Source of the DNA: Carettochelys insculpta | Lineage: Eukaryota > Chordata > Testudines > Carettochelyidae | NCBI RefSeq assembly: GCF_033958435.1 | Contig: NC_134145.1 | Coordinates: 37,909,501 to 37,973,500, forward strand | DNA length: 64,000 bases | Direction of reading: 5' to 3' | Part shown: piece after piece, positions 23,101-36,167 of the stretch | Numbering within the stretch: the stretch's first letter is position 1 | Layout: each line of letters begins with the position of its first letter | The notes under the pieces: generated by a model | What the model was told of the DNA's origin: nothing | Database searches by the model: none | Seen by the model: the letters and a program-made list of their open reading frames with translations, nothing else | Made by a program: the position numbers and the translations under genes

Positions 23101-26100
23101 ACCATTACTTGCACAAGCAACGGTTTCGGATGATCACAGTTGCCTTGATACTCACGGCACTGGACGATGGAGACTGGGTTGCAGCACTCGACTTAAGAGA
23201 TGCTTACTTTCATATAACAATCCACCCGGCACACAGACGCTTCCTTCGCTTCACGGTCGGCCAGGAGTGCTTCCAGCACAGGGTTCTTCCGTTTGGCCTC
23301 TCCTCGGCCCCCAGAGTCTTTACCAAAACCCTGGCAGTGGTGTCAGCCTACCTGCACAGACAGGGGGTGTTTATTTTTCCCATATCTGGGCGACTGCCTG
23401 CTATAAAGGACCTCGAAGGCAGAGGTCTCACGCATGATACGCGTCACAGTGGACACGTTTTTCTTCGCTGGGCCTAGTCATCAACCTCGCAAAGTCAAAG
23501 TCCAAACCCACACAACATATAGAGTTCATAAGGGCACGCATAAACTCTATCACAGCAAGGGCGTACCTACCCGACACCCGCTTCCGCACAATCAGTTTGC
23601 TGGTGCAAGTCATTACATACAGCCCCACAGTGCTGGTCTTTAACATGCCTACAGCTGCTGGGCCACATGGCGGCAGCGACGTTTGTGGTACAGAATGCCA
23701 GGTCGCACATGTCAAGCCTGTAGCATTGGCTGGCGAGCGTTTACAAACCGGCATCCCACACTATCCAGAGGGTGGTGTCGCCCACAACAGAGGTGTGCAG
23801 ATCCCTGGCGTGGTGGGAAAACCCCGAGAATCTGCTAGTGGGGGTGCCTTTTCACCAACCGCAAATTTCTATTTTTCTTACTACCAACGCCTCCCACATG
23901 GGATGGGGAGCGCACATCGGCGACAAGGTAACACAAGGGCTATTGTCCCCTGCGGAACAGACACTGCACATATCCATACTGGAGCTCAGAGCAGTGTTCA
24001 ACGCCTGCAAACATTTTCGAGATTACCTACATGGCAAAGTAGTTGGGATTCAGTACCGACAATACCTCCACTATGTTTCTACATCAATCGACAAGGGGGA
24101 TCACGATCCTGTGCCCTATGTGCGGAAGCACTCCGATTGTGGAATCGGTGCATCGCCAACAACGTAACGTTGAAAGCCTCGTACTTGCCGGGCGCTCACA
24201 ACGTGAATGCAGATCAGCTGAGCAGGCGCTTCGAAATCACGCACGAATGGCAGATCCGCTCCGATCTGCTACAGCGCATTTTTCATATGTGGGGGTTTTC
24301 CCCAGATCAATCTGTTTGCCACCCAGTACAAAAAAAAAAAAAGTGTCCCCAGTACTGCTCCAGGGCAGGAGTAGGGCGGGGGTCCCTGGGGGATGCATTC
24401 ATGTTTTCATGGAAGGGCTCCCTACTTTACGCGTTTCTCCTGCAGCGCTTATCCGCAAGGTCTTGCACAAAGCCAGAAGGGAGAGAGCTCGCATGATACT
24501 CATAGTCCCTCTTAGGATCGGCAGCAATGGTTTCCCTTGCTTCTGCGCATGTCGGACCACCCACCGCTCCCTCTACCAGTGGCGCCGGACTTACTCACGC
24601 GGGCTCAAGGGTCCATAGTGCACCCGCACCCTCAGGGTCTGCACCTACAAGCATGGCTAATCCATGGCTCAGCTCCTTAAAGAGCACATGTACGGAGGGA
24701 GCACAACAAGTCCTGGAATGTAGCCAAAGGACCTCCACCAGGAGGACTTACAAGCAGAAATGGACTCGATTCACAGCCTGGTGTTCCGCCAAGCAGTTAG
24801 CTCCTCTTGACGTTCCTATACCTGTAATACTAGAATACTTATTGGACCTCAAGAGAGGCGGGCTGTCTCTATCCTCGCTAAAGGTCCACCTCGCCGCTAC
24901 ATCAGCCTTTCGGCATACAGAGGAAGGGCCCACAGTATTCGCCCATCCTATCGTTACCAGGTTCTTGAAGGGGCTGGTAAACCTGTACCCCTCCTCAGAA
25001 ACCACTTCCACTATCGTGGAATTTGGACTTGGTGCTCAGCATGCTATCGGGTCCACCTTTTGAACCATTAGCCACAGTTCCCATACGTCTCCTTACGATA
25101 AAAACAACCTTCCTCCTTGCAACTACATCAGCCCGCAGGGTGAGTGAGCTCGCGGCAGTGATGGCAACGCCTCACTGCACAGTATTCTCAAAGGAGGTGG
25201 TAACCTCAAGGCTGCGCCCAGCCTTTGTTCCAAAAGTCTCTTCGGAGTCCAATCTTAACGAGCCAATAGTTTTACCCTCGTTTTACCTGAAGCCTCACAG
25301 CTCCGGCAAGGAGGCACGCCTGCATCTCCTAGATGTGAGGAGAGCATTGGCCTTCTACACAGACAGAACTAAGTCCTTCCGGAAAACGGAAAGGCTTCTA
25401 GTCTCTCTTGCTCCCGGGTCAAAAGGAGAAGGTCTGTCTTCCCGGAGAATCTCAAAGCACATTGTGTCCTGTATAAAAATGTGCTTCGAACTTCGAAAGA
25501 CTCCTTTGCTGGCCCCGCCCAGCGCTTACTCCACCAGGGCGGTGGCGGCATCAACAGCCTTCTTCAAGGGCATTGTGTTAACAGACATCTGTAGAGCGGC
25601 GACCTGGTCATCCTGTGACACCTTCGCCAAGCATTATGCCTTGCCTCGGGTTTTCTAAGAGGATACCCGTCTGTCGACAGCAGTCCTCTCGGGGGCAAGC
25701 TACACATAAACCGATTTCCCACCTCCTTACTTCGGTTACTGCTGGGTAGTCACCTATTGTGGAGCACCCACAGGGACCACTCGAAGAAGAAAGGGAAGTT
25801 ACTCACCTGTAGTAACGATGGTTCTTCGAGGTGTGTCCCCGTGGGTGCTCCACCACCCGCCCATCCTCCCCGCTTCGGATCTCTGTATAGTGTTTTTCAG
25901 GAGCATCCGAGGCGGTTGGTCAAGGAACTGGCAGGGACCGGATCGTGCACGCGGCCGGGGGTGCGCAGGGGGTGGCGTGCGCCGGCACATGCGCGATCCA
26001 GGAGAAACTGCTGGAAGATTTCCGATCTGCAGCGCCGGGCGAGCCCAACACCTATTGTGTAGCACCCATGGGGACACACCTCGAAGAACCATCGTTACTA

Positions 26101-29100
26101 CAGGTGAGTAACTTCTCTTTTTTAGCCCAAACATGTAGGTGAAAAATAAAAATTCATTGAATCACAGGGCTGGAATGGACCTCAGGAGGTCATCTAATCC
26201 AGCCCCCTGCTTCAAGCAGGATCATCCCCCACTAAGTCATCCCAGCCAGAACCTTGTCAAGCTGGGACTTAAAAACCTTAAAATCCACCACCTCTCTAGT
26301 CAACACATTCCAATGCTTCACCACCCTCCTGGTGAAGTAGTTTTTCCTAATATCCAACCTACACCTCTCCCTCTTTAACATCAGACCATTACTCCTGGTT
26401 CTGCCATCTGACACCACTGAGAACAGTTTCTCACCATCTTCTTGAGAGCTCCCCTTCAGGAAGTTGAAGACTGCTATTAAATGACTCCTCAGTCTTCTCT
26501 TCTGTAAACTAAACAAGCCTAAATCCCTCAGCCTCTCCTCATAGGTCATGTGCTCCAGCCCCTAATCACTTTTGGTGCCCTCCACTGAACCTGCTCCACA
26601 TCCACATCCTTTTTATATCCAGGGGTTCAAAACTACACACAGTTTTCTAGATGTGGCCTCACCAGTGCCAAATAGAGGGGAACAACCACTTCTCTAGAAA
26701 TGCTCATCCTAATGCACCCTAATATGCCGTTAGCCTTCTTGGCTACAAGGGTTCAATGTTGACTCATATCCAGCCTTTCATCTACCATAACCCCTCGGTT
26801 CCGTTCTGCTGTACTGCTGCTTAGCCAGTCGGTCTCCAGCCTATAATAGTGCTTGGGATTCTTACACCCCAAGTGCAGGACTCTACGCTTCTCCTTGTTG
26901 AACCACATCAGATTTGTTTTGGCCGAATCCTCCAATTTATCCAGGTTACTCTGAATCCTGTCTTTACCTTCCAACATATCTACCTCTACCCCTAGCTTTG
27001 TGTCATCCTCAAACTTGCTGAGGGTGCAATCCAGTCCCTCATCCAGGTCATTAATAAAGCTGTTGAACAACACTGGCCTCAGAACAGAGCCTTGCAGCAC
27101 TCCGCTTGAAACTGACTGCCATCCAGATATTGAGCCATTGACCTGTTGGGCCCGACCTTCAAGACAGCTTTCTATCCATCTTACAGTCCATGGATCCGAT
27201 CCATATTTTCTTAACTTATGGGCAAGAATGTTGCAGGCGACTGTATCAAAAGCTTTGCTGAAGTCAACGTATATCACCTCCGCTGACTTCCCCATGTCCA
27301 CAGAGCCTGTTACTTTGTCATAGAAGCTAATGAGATTGGTCAGGCAGGACTTGCCCTTGGGGAATCTATGATGGCTACTTTTGATCACTTTCTCCTCTTT
27401 CAAGTGCTCCAATATGGATACCTAGAGGATCCCCTCCATTATTTTCCTAGGGATTGAGGTAAGGCTGACCGATCTATAGTTCTCTGGATTGTCCTTCTTT
27501 CCTTTTTTAAAGATGGGTGGTACATTTGCCTTTTTCCTGTCATCTGGGATCTCTCCCCATCTCCAAGATTCTTCAAAGATAATAGCCATTCACGTTAAAG
27601 CACTTGGCAGAACAGACACATATCTGCAAAGTTGTTTTTTAACAAAATATAAAAAAAATGTCTAAGTATCTTGATTCAATATTTTGGTTAAAGGAAATAA
27701 TTTCAAATTAAAAACTGAAATATTTTTGAGAATTTTCAATTTGATTTAAAAATATATAGAAATGTTAAAAAAATCCTTAAAAATGAAACAAAATATTGAG
27801 TTTCAGGCTGAACAAAACATTTAATTTGACTTTATTTATTTATTACTTTTCCATTCTTCACAAGTTTTGACCCAAACTGGCATTTTTTGTTTGATTTTCC
27901 AGAATTTTATTCAAATCAAAAACAACTGTTCACACATCTCTGGTCAGCAATGCTGACATAACTATTTTACTGCTGAGACTTTTAGTAGAAACAACAAATA
28001 AACTGGAGTTTGTGAAATTTAGGACCATGGCCATGAATTCCAAAAAGTAACATCATACTTTCCTCCATGCAAGTTGGTGACTTGCCTTGGGCAAGCCAAC
28101 CCTGATTACAGAATGAACCACTTGAGAGTAATTAGGTAGGGACTTTCGTAAGAGGAGCCATAGGCTGCTGTTACACTAACACGCTCCCATCGCAGTTGCT
28201 GTGGTAATTAGGCAATTCGAAGCAGGCTAATGAGGTGCTGACATGCATATTTAGTGCCTCATTAGGATAATGGCAGCTGCACGAATTTCGAAGTGCAGGC
28301 TTCAATTGCAGATTAACAGTGTAGATGGGGGCAGCTTCGAAATAAACGTCCCACTTTGACACTCCCTTACTCCTATCTAGTTCTTTGGGAGTAAGGGAAT
28401 GTCAAAGTGGGGCAGTTATTTCGAAGCTGCCTCCATCTGCACTGTCAATCTGCAATTCAAAGTCTGTTTGCACAGCTGCCATTATGTTAATAAGGAGCTG
28501 AATACGCACACTAGCGCCTCATTTGCCTCCTTTGAATTGCCTCATTACCATGGTACCTCCGACAGGAGAGTGGTAGTGTAGCAGCAGCCTTACTAAGGGA
28601 GAAGCTCAGAAATCCCTAGTGAGATTGCAGTCAGTGAGAGAGGCTGCTGCAGGAAGACGCTCATACTTGGGGAACTGGAGGGGCTGAGAGTAGCCTGCTA
28701 ACACAGGAGAGAGTCTACCCACATCAGGGAAGGTTAACTGTGCCTGCCTGGAGGGAAGATTTTTGTATTCAGTTTTGGACTGTAACTAATAGAACAACCC
28801 CTCAGGAGGACTGTTGTGATAAGGTTGGAAAACACCATGTGGATTTTATTTGGTGAACCAAGAAAGGAAATGGAGGTGATGGGCTGTGTACCAGGCAGGA
28901 TTGCCCTGAGGGCACCACCATGGCATGAGGCACTTGCTCAGCTGCACCCCTGCTTTCTGCTTCCTAGCTCTACTCTAACACCTCTGTAGGTTTGCTCTGC
29001 CCCTAAGGGCAGGACACGTCTCTGCAGTGGATCTGGTTAAAAAAACGAGCCTGTTACACAATTAAGGACGAACAAGCAGGTGTGCAAGTTTTGGCTGCCA

Positions 29101-32100
29101 GCATGGCCAAAGGTTACCCAGGTAGCCAAGGGCTGAGTGCTGCACCTCCCCCACCCCACCCTGAAGTGCTATGGGAGTGTGATGGCTCATCACCATTTAT
29201 GATGCAACATTTTCTAATTACTGGTTTTTATATTATCATACACTGGGAGGCCCCAAGCAGGGCGAGTGTTCTAAGCCCTAGGCACTACACACACACTACA
29301 GAAACAAGCTCCCAGCCCCACAGAGCTTATGTTGTTTATATTTAACGTCAGTGTCATCATCTAGCCTGCCCACACTCAGGAGAATTTGCATTTTTGAATG
29401 TTTTCTTACAGATGTAAATCCTAGAAAGGGAAGTACACTTCCAGGAATGCTGTTTGTTCAGGCCTCACAGTCCAGTCACTGTCTGCTGCATAACTGCTAC
29501 CTGTGCCATGAATCTCTCCTTTATTATTGCAGATAATGGTAGGAGAAGGAATTCTCTACTGTTGCCTGTCTAAAAGAAGAAATGGGATTGGAGCCGAGGC
29601 CAATATTAATGCAGGAGGCTGCAACTTCAACTCTTTCCTTAGAAGAGCTGTCAGATTCATTGGTGGGTTTTGTGTGCTAGTTATCAAAAATGCCTTTTGT
29701 GATATATTTTTAATTTTAATTAGGTGGTTTTTGCATTCTGTCAAACAGCCTTTTAGGACAGTGAAAGGTGGTTATTGGCACATCTCCTATCCTTCCAAAA
29801 AGTGCAAGAGAAACTGTCGAATGGTATCGCAAACTAAAACCTCTACTGTCCATTTTTCTCATTCATCTATTACATTTTCATCAGTGTTGCTAAATCAACA
29901 GTTTGGATTACCATTATTGCCCCTCCCAACACTGTCTTCTTTTAAAGTCCATTTAATTGTTAACATACATGGGTTTGGCAAGGAATGCTTTTACTTCACT
30001 CTCTAAAATGAATCACTATTCATGAGCAGCAAAATAGAGACAGCTTGAGCTGGTAGCCCAACCAAAAACCATCAGTGTCGCTGATATTCCACGTGTAGAC
30101 GGTATGTCAGGCTGGATTCACAAAAGGACATAGGTGTTGTAGAAGCCCTCCTTTAGCCCAGTTTTTCGAATACTCACAGGGAGGTGGGGCACCAGTACTT
30201 CAATCTCCCTCTCTTTCTGGTATCTTTCAGATGAGGGTCCTAACTACCAGACTATAGGATTATTCTAACTGTCTCTGGCCCTATTAATGTTTAATTACTC
30301 TGTTATATAGTTAAAGTGGGACAGTGTCAATAGGAGACATGAGAGCCCTCCCCCAGCCTCTCAGAAGAACAATTTGTCACCCTAGGGTTAAAACACTATT
30401 CTGAGAGGTGGTAGGTTTAAATTCCATCTCCTCATCAGGAAGAGGGAAGCCTGGAGCCATAGTCTTCCACACCCCAGGTAAGTGCTCTAACCAGTGGATT
30501 AAAAGGTCTACTGGAGAGCCTCCACCTTGGCTGTTTTGAAGAAAGGTATGTGGCCTCATTTATACTTGCCAAATAGGTGCTCTTTTCACCTATCTTGTGT
30601 GGAGACCCTATCTTCCACTGGTTGTGAATCACTCTGCACTGTGAAAAGGAGATAGGCATTGGGACACAGACTGGGATAGCATTGCCCATACTAAGAAATA
30701 TAGGTGTCTACAGAACTTTTACTGCAAAAACTTAGGTACAGCTTGGGCACCTGCCGGGTTTGCTTGCAGCTGAGCAGGAGATTTGTGAATTGCAATAGCA
30801 CTTAACATGTAACTTGGTTGCCTGAATCTGTGGGTTAAGAGCCTCAGTACTTGTCTACCTCTCTCTTATCTCCTGGAAAATGGATGAAAGTTACCAGACT
30901 TGTTTCACATAAGCCATTGATAAGAAGGTAAATGGGTATTTTCTTTTGTTTTGTTTTTAAATGATTGGTGTCCATCACTAGATTGGAATTAGCAAGTTAT
31001 TCTTTGCTCTGAGTGTAGAATGAAGAATGCTGGTGAGGGCTCAAAGCACCATCTTCAGTGATAGAGAAACCTTGCATGAGCAGATGCAGAGCAGTGGCAA
31101 GGCTAAAATAGCCACCAAGGAGGGCTGCAAAGTTGCCCCATATCCTGTGGTATCCCATCTAAGTGGGCCCTTCTCTGACTCTATACAAAGCAAGCTTTGG
31201 AGGTATCTGGATTTCACCCTTAATTTGGTCCCTGAACTTGATCTTTCATTTACATGGCATATTTAATCATTCATGATAAAGCAATAACTCACCCTTCTTC
31301 CAGTTCTCCGGGGGGTGGTGACAGGGACGGGGAAGCTACTTTAAACTGCTTGTAGATCAGGGAAACAAATCTATATACTACACAAAGCACAATAAAAGGC
31401 ACACCAAAGCAACCACATTTACTTGAACTAGGTCTGTCTTGGGAATTTGGTGTTCAAGATATTAGTTCTATGAATCAGTAACAAAAAGAACATTTAGAGG
31501 AAGACTGGATTTTTCAGTAGATAGACTCATCACAGGAACAGAGGGGTAGTCGTATTAGACTGTACTCTTACAAAATAAAGCAGCAGAAATGCAACACTTT
31601 AAAGACTGAAAAAATGATTTAGTCAGTGATGAGTGTTTGTGGGACAGACCCACTTCATCAGCTCAATTTCATTTCTAAGTTTAACCAGCTCTGTTGTTTT
31701 ACTTTCCAGGCGTTCATGTCTTTGGCCTTTGCTCTACTGCTCTCATTACTGACATCATACAGCTGTCAACAGGATACCAAACACCATATTTCCTGACTGT
31801 ATGCAAACCTAACTACACATCCCTAAATGTGTCCTGCTCAGAAAATTCTTACATTGTGGAAGACATTTGTTCAGGGTCTGATCCCGTAATCATCAATGGA
31901 GGAAGGTTAGTTCCATCTTTCAGTGTGGAATGATTTTTCCTTACATACTTGCTTTTAAATGACATGGGCATTGACTCTTATTTTTAATTGTCAGTCCACC
32001 TATCGGACTTAATTAGTAATTATAACCAGCCATTATCATTCATCAACAACTTCACTGGACTGGTGGTGCCTCAGGGGGGAATGTAGTAGGATTTATGGAT

Positions 32101-35100
32101 TTGGGAAGACTTGCCAATTTGTCTTAAAGTTTAAAGATAAAGGTTTGCATGTCTCCCAGGTTAACATGAACAGTTTGAGACAGAGTGTGTTTTAAGCTAG
32201 AGGTGAGTTTTGGGGATTTTTGGTGATTACACAGACAATACTTTTAGCAGCACTTATGGTTTGTTTATTTTAGCAGCATAATGGTATTAAAGCAGAACTT
32301 AAGAGATACAAACTGAAGATGTTTAATTCGTCAATATCTGGTTACAAACAGATTTTACTTCATGTTATAACAACTAATACAAGTCATGGACTTATGGTTT
32401 AAACTTATGCTATACAAGCAGGGTGCAATACTCACTGTCTCCTCTGAACCCTGTAGAAGTCGAGGCCTGCTCTCTGCAATTGGTGAGGAAGGTGTTATTG
32501 GAGTGGGTAGAATTCAAGTTAAAGAGGAAAAACAAAATGTTGTTTTAAGAATAGTGGTAGCAAGGATAACAGAGATAGCAGAGATGAGAGAGAGAGACAG
32601 AGACGACCAAGGTGAAAGATACACCTCTGGTGCAGATCCTGTCTAGCACACCTTCACCATGCAGCAAGGGGTTCTTACACCCATTTTGCCTTTGGTACTA
32701 AATACTGATGCTAAATTAAGCTCTGATTTCGTAGAATCTTTAACAATCAACAATACCCCACGTTTTCCCATGACCTCAGCATGTATGTATTCTATAGTTA
32801 AGGTCAGACAGGTCAAATTAGTAATGTTAAGACGTATGTAAATCTTCACTGGCTGTGATGTTTTTCTGATGCGAGCTGGTGTTCAAGCTTCCCCCACCTC
32901 CCTTGGCCGGAAAGGTGTGCCAGCACCAATTGAATTCAAGTACAGGCCACTTCATGGTGTTTTTCCCTCGACTTCTTATCAGAAATTGGTCTTGAGAAAC
33001 TAAGTTTTCTTGCAAACAGGGTGAAAGAAGAACATTTTGCAAAAAGCCCCACATGCCATATTTCACTGGCAGGCTGCTGGCATTACTGGTGACATGAAAG
33101 ATAGATAAAAAGAAGTAGGCCTCTCTGGACCTAAGTTAGCTATACTATGATGGCTTCTTAATATATGGCTATAGTAACACAAAGCCTTACCCAAACTACA
33201 TTTTAAACTATAATTAAGCTAGCAAAGGCTACACTGGTCACATGGTTTGGATGTCTGCTCAGCACCTCCCAAAACAGATTCTGTTTTCTGAGTTGGAGGA
33301 CGGACAGAGGAGCATTGAGAGCCAGTAGATGTGATATAAGGACATGCTGAATGCACATATGAAGAAGGGCAGCATCAGTATCGACACTTAGGAGAACATT
33401 CACCAAGAGTGTCCCCAGTGGAGAATGGTTATTGCTGAGGGACTGGCACAATTTGAAGGGTCCCGCTGCAGTGCAGACAAGAAAAGGAAGAGAAGAAGGA
33501 AAGAGCATCAGAAATTGCCCCATGCCCCTCCAACAGCTACCAACCCCTGCCCTTTCTTTGAGAAGATCTCTGGCTCCAGAACTGGGTTGATCAGCCATCA
33601 ATGGGCTCACAAATAGGAGGGTGACATGAAGATGTCCTAGTTTTCAACTGACCAGCAAGAGAGGTATTCTTGGTCCTGCCTCATCACAGATGGCTAGAAT
33701 ACATGACTTCCAAAGGCTACATTTCTATCACTCTACATTAGCCAATTCTTCACTTAGCTCTTTCCTGCCCCGTTAAGCCTACACTATCACCTAGGCAGCT
33801 CTGATTCTGCAAGGAGACCCATGCAGGCAGTATGTGCATAGAATCCCACTGAGTTCCTTGGGGCTCTATATGAGTCCGTTGTTCCACCCTTGCAAGATCA
33901 GGCTCCAAGGTATTTCTTTATCCTCAAATGTGCCACGTACTGTTCTGTGCTTGCTGTTCTTATGAGTCCACTGGGTCAAATGCCTTTTAGACATTTCAGA
34001 AGAGTACTTCACATCTCACTTTGCATGTCATTACCCTTAATCCATCAGTTTCACATGAATATTTTATGAATATTTTATAAAGCCACAGTGCCCAGTTTTA
34101 TTCAGCTGATATTTCTTCAGAAATATTATGATCTTATCTCATATTACTATCCCTATATTATGCCAGGCAATAAGATTGTATTGATGACTTATAATTTCCT
34201 GGCTACTCTTTAATTATTATTTTTCATTCCTTCAAGTCCTCCTTCACTCATACTGGAGTGGTCAGATATCAGTTATTGGTCCAACAGACGTTTCAGTCCT
34301 TTGTATCGGGGTTTCTGGTTTAATCTCTCTATCCTTAAAGATGAATCTGACTTCAGTGATTTTAAATTGTACACATCTTGTTTTTGTGGGGTTTGTGTCA
34401 TTATTCAGCTGATAGTACAGATTAATTTTCTCTATTATCCAAAAGTGGTCCAGTGGCTTTCCTCATGAATCTCTTCCCCTGTTGGTAGTCCAAGTGCTTT
34501 TCCATAATTGTATTGTTGTCACAAGTGAGTGCTCTCCTTTTGTTAGTTCTAGTTTTCTTAATCAGTTTTATACCCTGAGAGTTTTGTTTCATAATCCTCT
34601 TTATCCTCTTTGCATTGTGTGTGTTTTTACACTCTGCAACTTACATGAGCTATTTTTCCCTCTGATAGCTGTCTTAGTTTTCCCCCCATGTTTATATCTA
34701 ATATCTCCAACTGGCAGCTCATTTCCTGTCCTCAGAATAGTTTTTTTCTTTCAGAACTCTGAATTTCTGTACCACATTAATACTATGTGTCATATTTTCC
34801 ATACTCAAAGAGCCATACTTTTTAGCTGAAATTAATTTAAGTTTAAAATTAAAACATAGTAAAAAGAAGGAACAAAAGTAAAGTCTCTGACTGACCCCTG
34901 AGCCATCTCCTTTTTATCAGTCTGCATTTGCATTGAATGCAAAGAAACGAAAAGTCTAGTAAAAAAGAAAATAACCCATAACACAATGACAGAGAGATAC
35001 ATGAAAGTGGTAAAATTACAAGCCAGATGTGAACACTGCCAAAGTTTAGAGCACTGAATGTAGTGCTGTGTTTAGGACTCTCTCCAGTGAAGCCTGTCTC

Positions 35101-36128
35101 TGTGTTCATTGGCACAGCTGACTCTCTGACATGGTTTCTTCCACCCAAATGGGGAAGAAGCTGAGTGGCTTCCACGGTGGCCTTTGGAAGCTCCATATCC
35201 TGGTGAAGGAAGATCTTTGTCTTTCCCATGCCGCTTGTAGTACTCACGGATAGTCTGTGTGAAAGGCTCTCAAAATTTACATAGAATCCAATGTTTAGAA
35301 CACTCAACTTACTATTGAGAAATTGAGACCAACAAGAAGTCCTGTGGCACCTTATAGACTAACAGATATTTTGGATCATAAGCGTTCATGGGCAAAGACC
35401 CAGTTCATCAGATGCATGAGTGTGGGGGCGGTTTCAGAGGGGTATTTAAAGAGTGGAGTCCCAGTAAAAGGGAGGGCCAGAGCTGACAAGGTCTATTCAG
35501 CCAGGGTAGAAAAGGCCCTTTATCAGTAGAACGTATGAAAAGAGGAAAAAACAGGTCAGACAAGGGGCGGGGAGGGCGGTATGGCCCATTCTCAGTCTAA
35601 TATGGAGATGTTAACACCTAGGGCAGAGAAGCTCCTTTCGTAAGGTGCGAGCCACTCCCAGTCTCTGTTTAATCCTTGATTAATGGAGTCAAATTTGCAA
35701 ATAAATTGCAGCTCAGAGATTTCTCTCTCCATTTGATTTTTGAAATTCTCACTTGTTTCCATTTGGCCAGAGTCAAAACAGAAAAGTTTCTTGACACAAA
35801 TGCCCCAGTTCAGATGAGTGGTGTTGCACTCATACTAGTTCTGAATTTGGTCCTAGTGTTCATTTACATAGAATTATTTAGAGAAGACAAAGCAAAATGT
35901 AGAAAACGATGCAGCCTCACAAAAGAAAACAAAGTCATTAATTCCCCAGGACATAGCATAGAACACAAAGATTTCTTAGCGTTGCTATAGCATTCTAAGG
36001 GAAGCATATTTATGACAATAAGTTGAAATATTTTCTATTTATAGTGTCTCTTTCTAAAGGTCAAAGCTGTGCTGTTTCAGTTCATCTTCTTCAGATCTTT
36101 AACTAGGATTCTGGTGGAGAACCCTGGT

Positions 36129-36167
<39 letters not shown>

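Larger units (their letters stand above)
20164..26120 (+). mobile_element. DIRS-type tyrosine-recombinase retrotransposon, copy A (decayed)
   Basis: About 5.96 kb in intron 2, same strand as PLPPR4. Order: left inverted terminal repeat, gag, reverse transcriptase/RNase H, tyrosine recombinase, internal complementary region, right inverted terminal repeat. DIRS elements insert by a tyrosine recombinase acting on a circular DNA, so no integrase, no direct LTRs and no target duplication are expected, and none is seen. Compared with copy B it has deletions in gag (for example near 21506 and 22190), several frameshifts in RT, and A-runs replacing coding bases at about 21429-21450 and 24331-24342. 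Confidence 0.92.
29663..31709. other. PLPPR4: PLPPR4 intron 3
   Basis: About 2 kb. It contains a probable old tRNA-derived SINE (30370-30690) and a Penelope-like tail (31529-31673). The stretch near 30110-30240 also looks repeat-like. The acceptor is 'actttccag'. Confidence 0.8.

Noticed and set aside
20164..26120. Endogenous retrovirus or Gypsy LTR element
   Set aside because: No direct LTRs, protease or DDE integrase. Inverted ends, an internal complementary region and a tyrosine recombinase identify a DIRS-type element.
29527..30006. 159-codon frame starting in exon 3
   Set aside because: The frame runs past a good donor at 29663 into intron sequence. Splicing to 31710 restores the conserved protein, so the extension is not coding.
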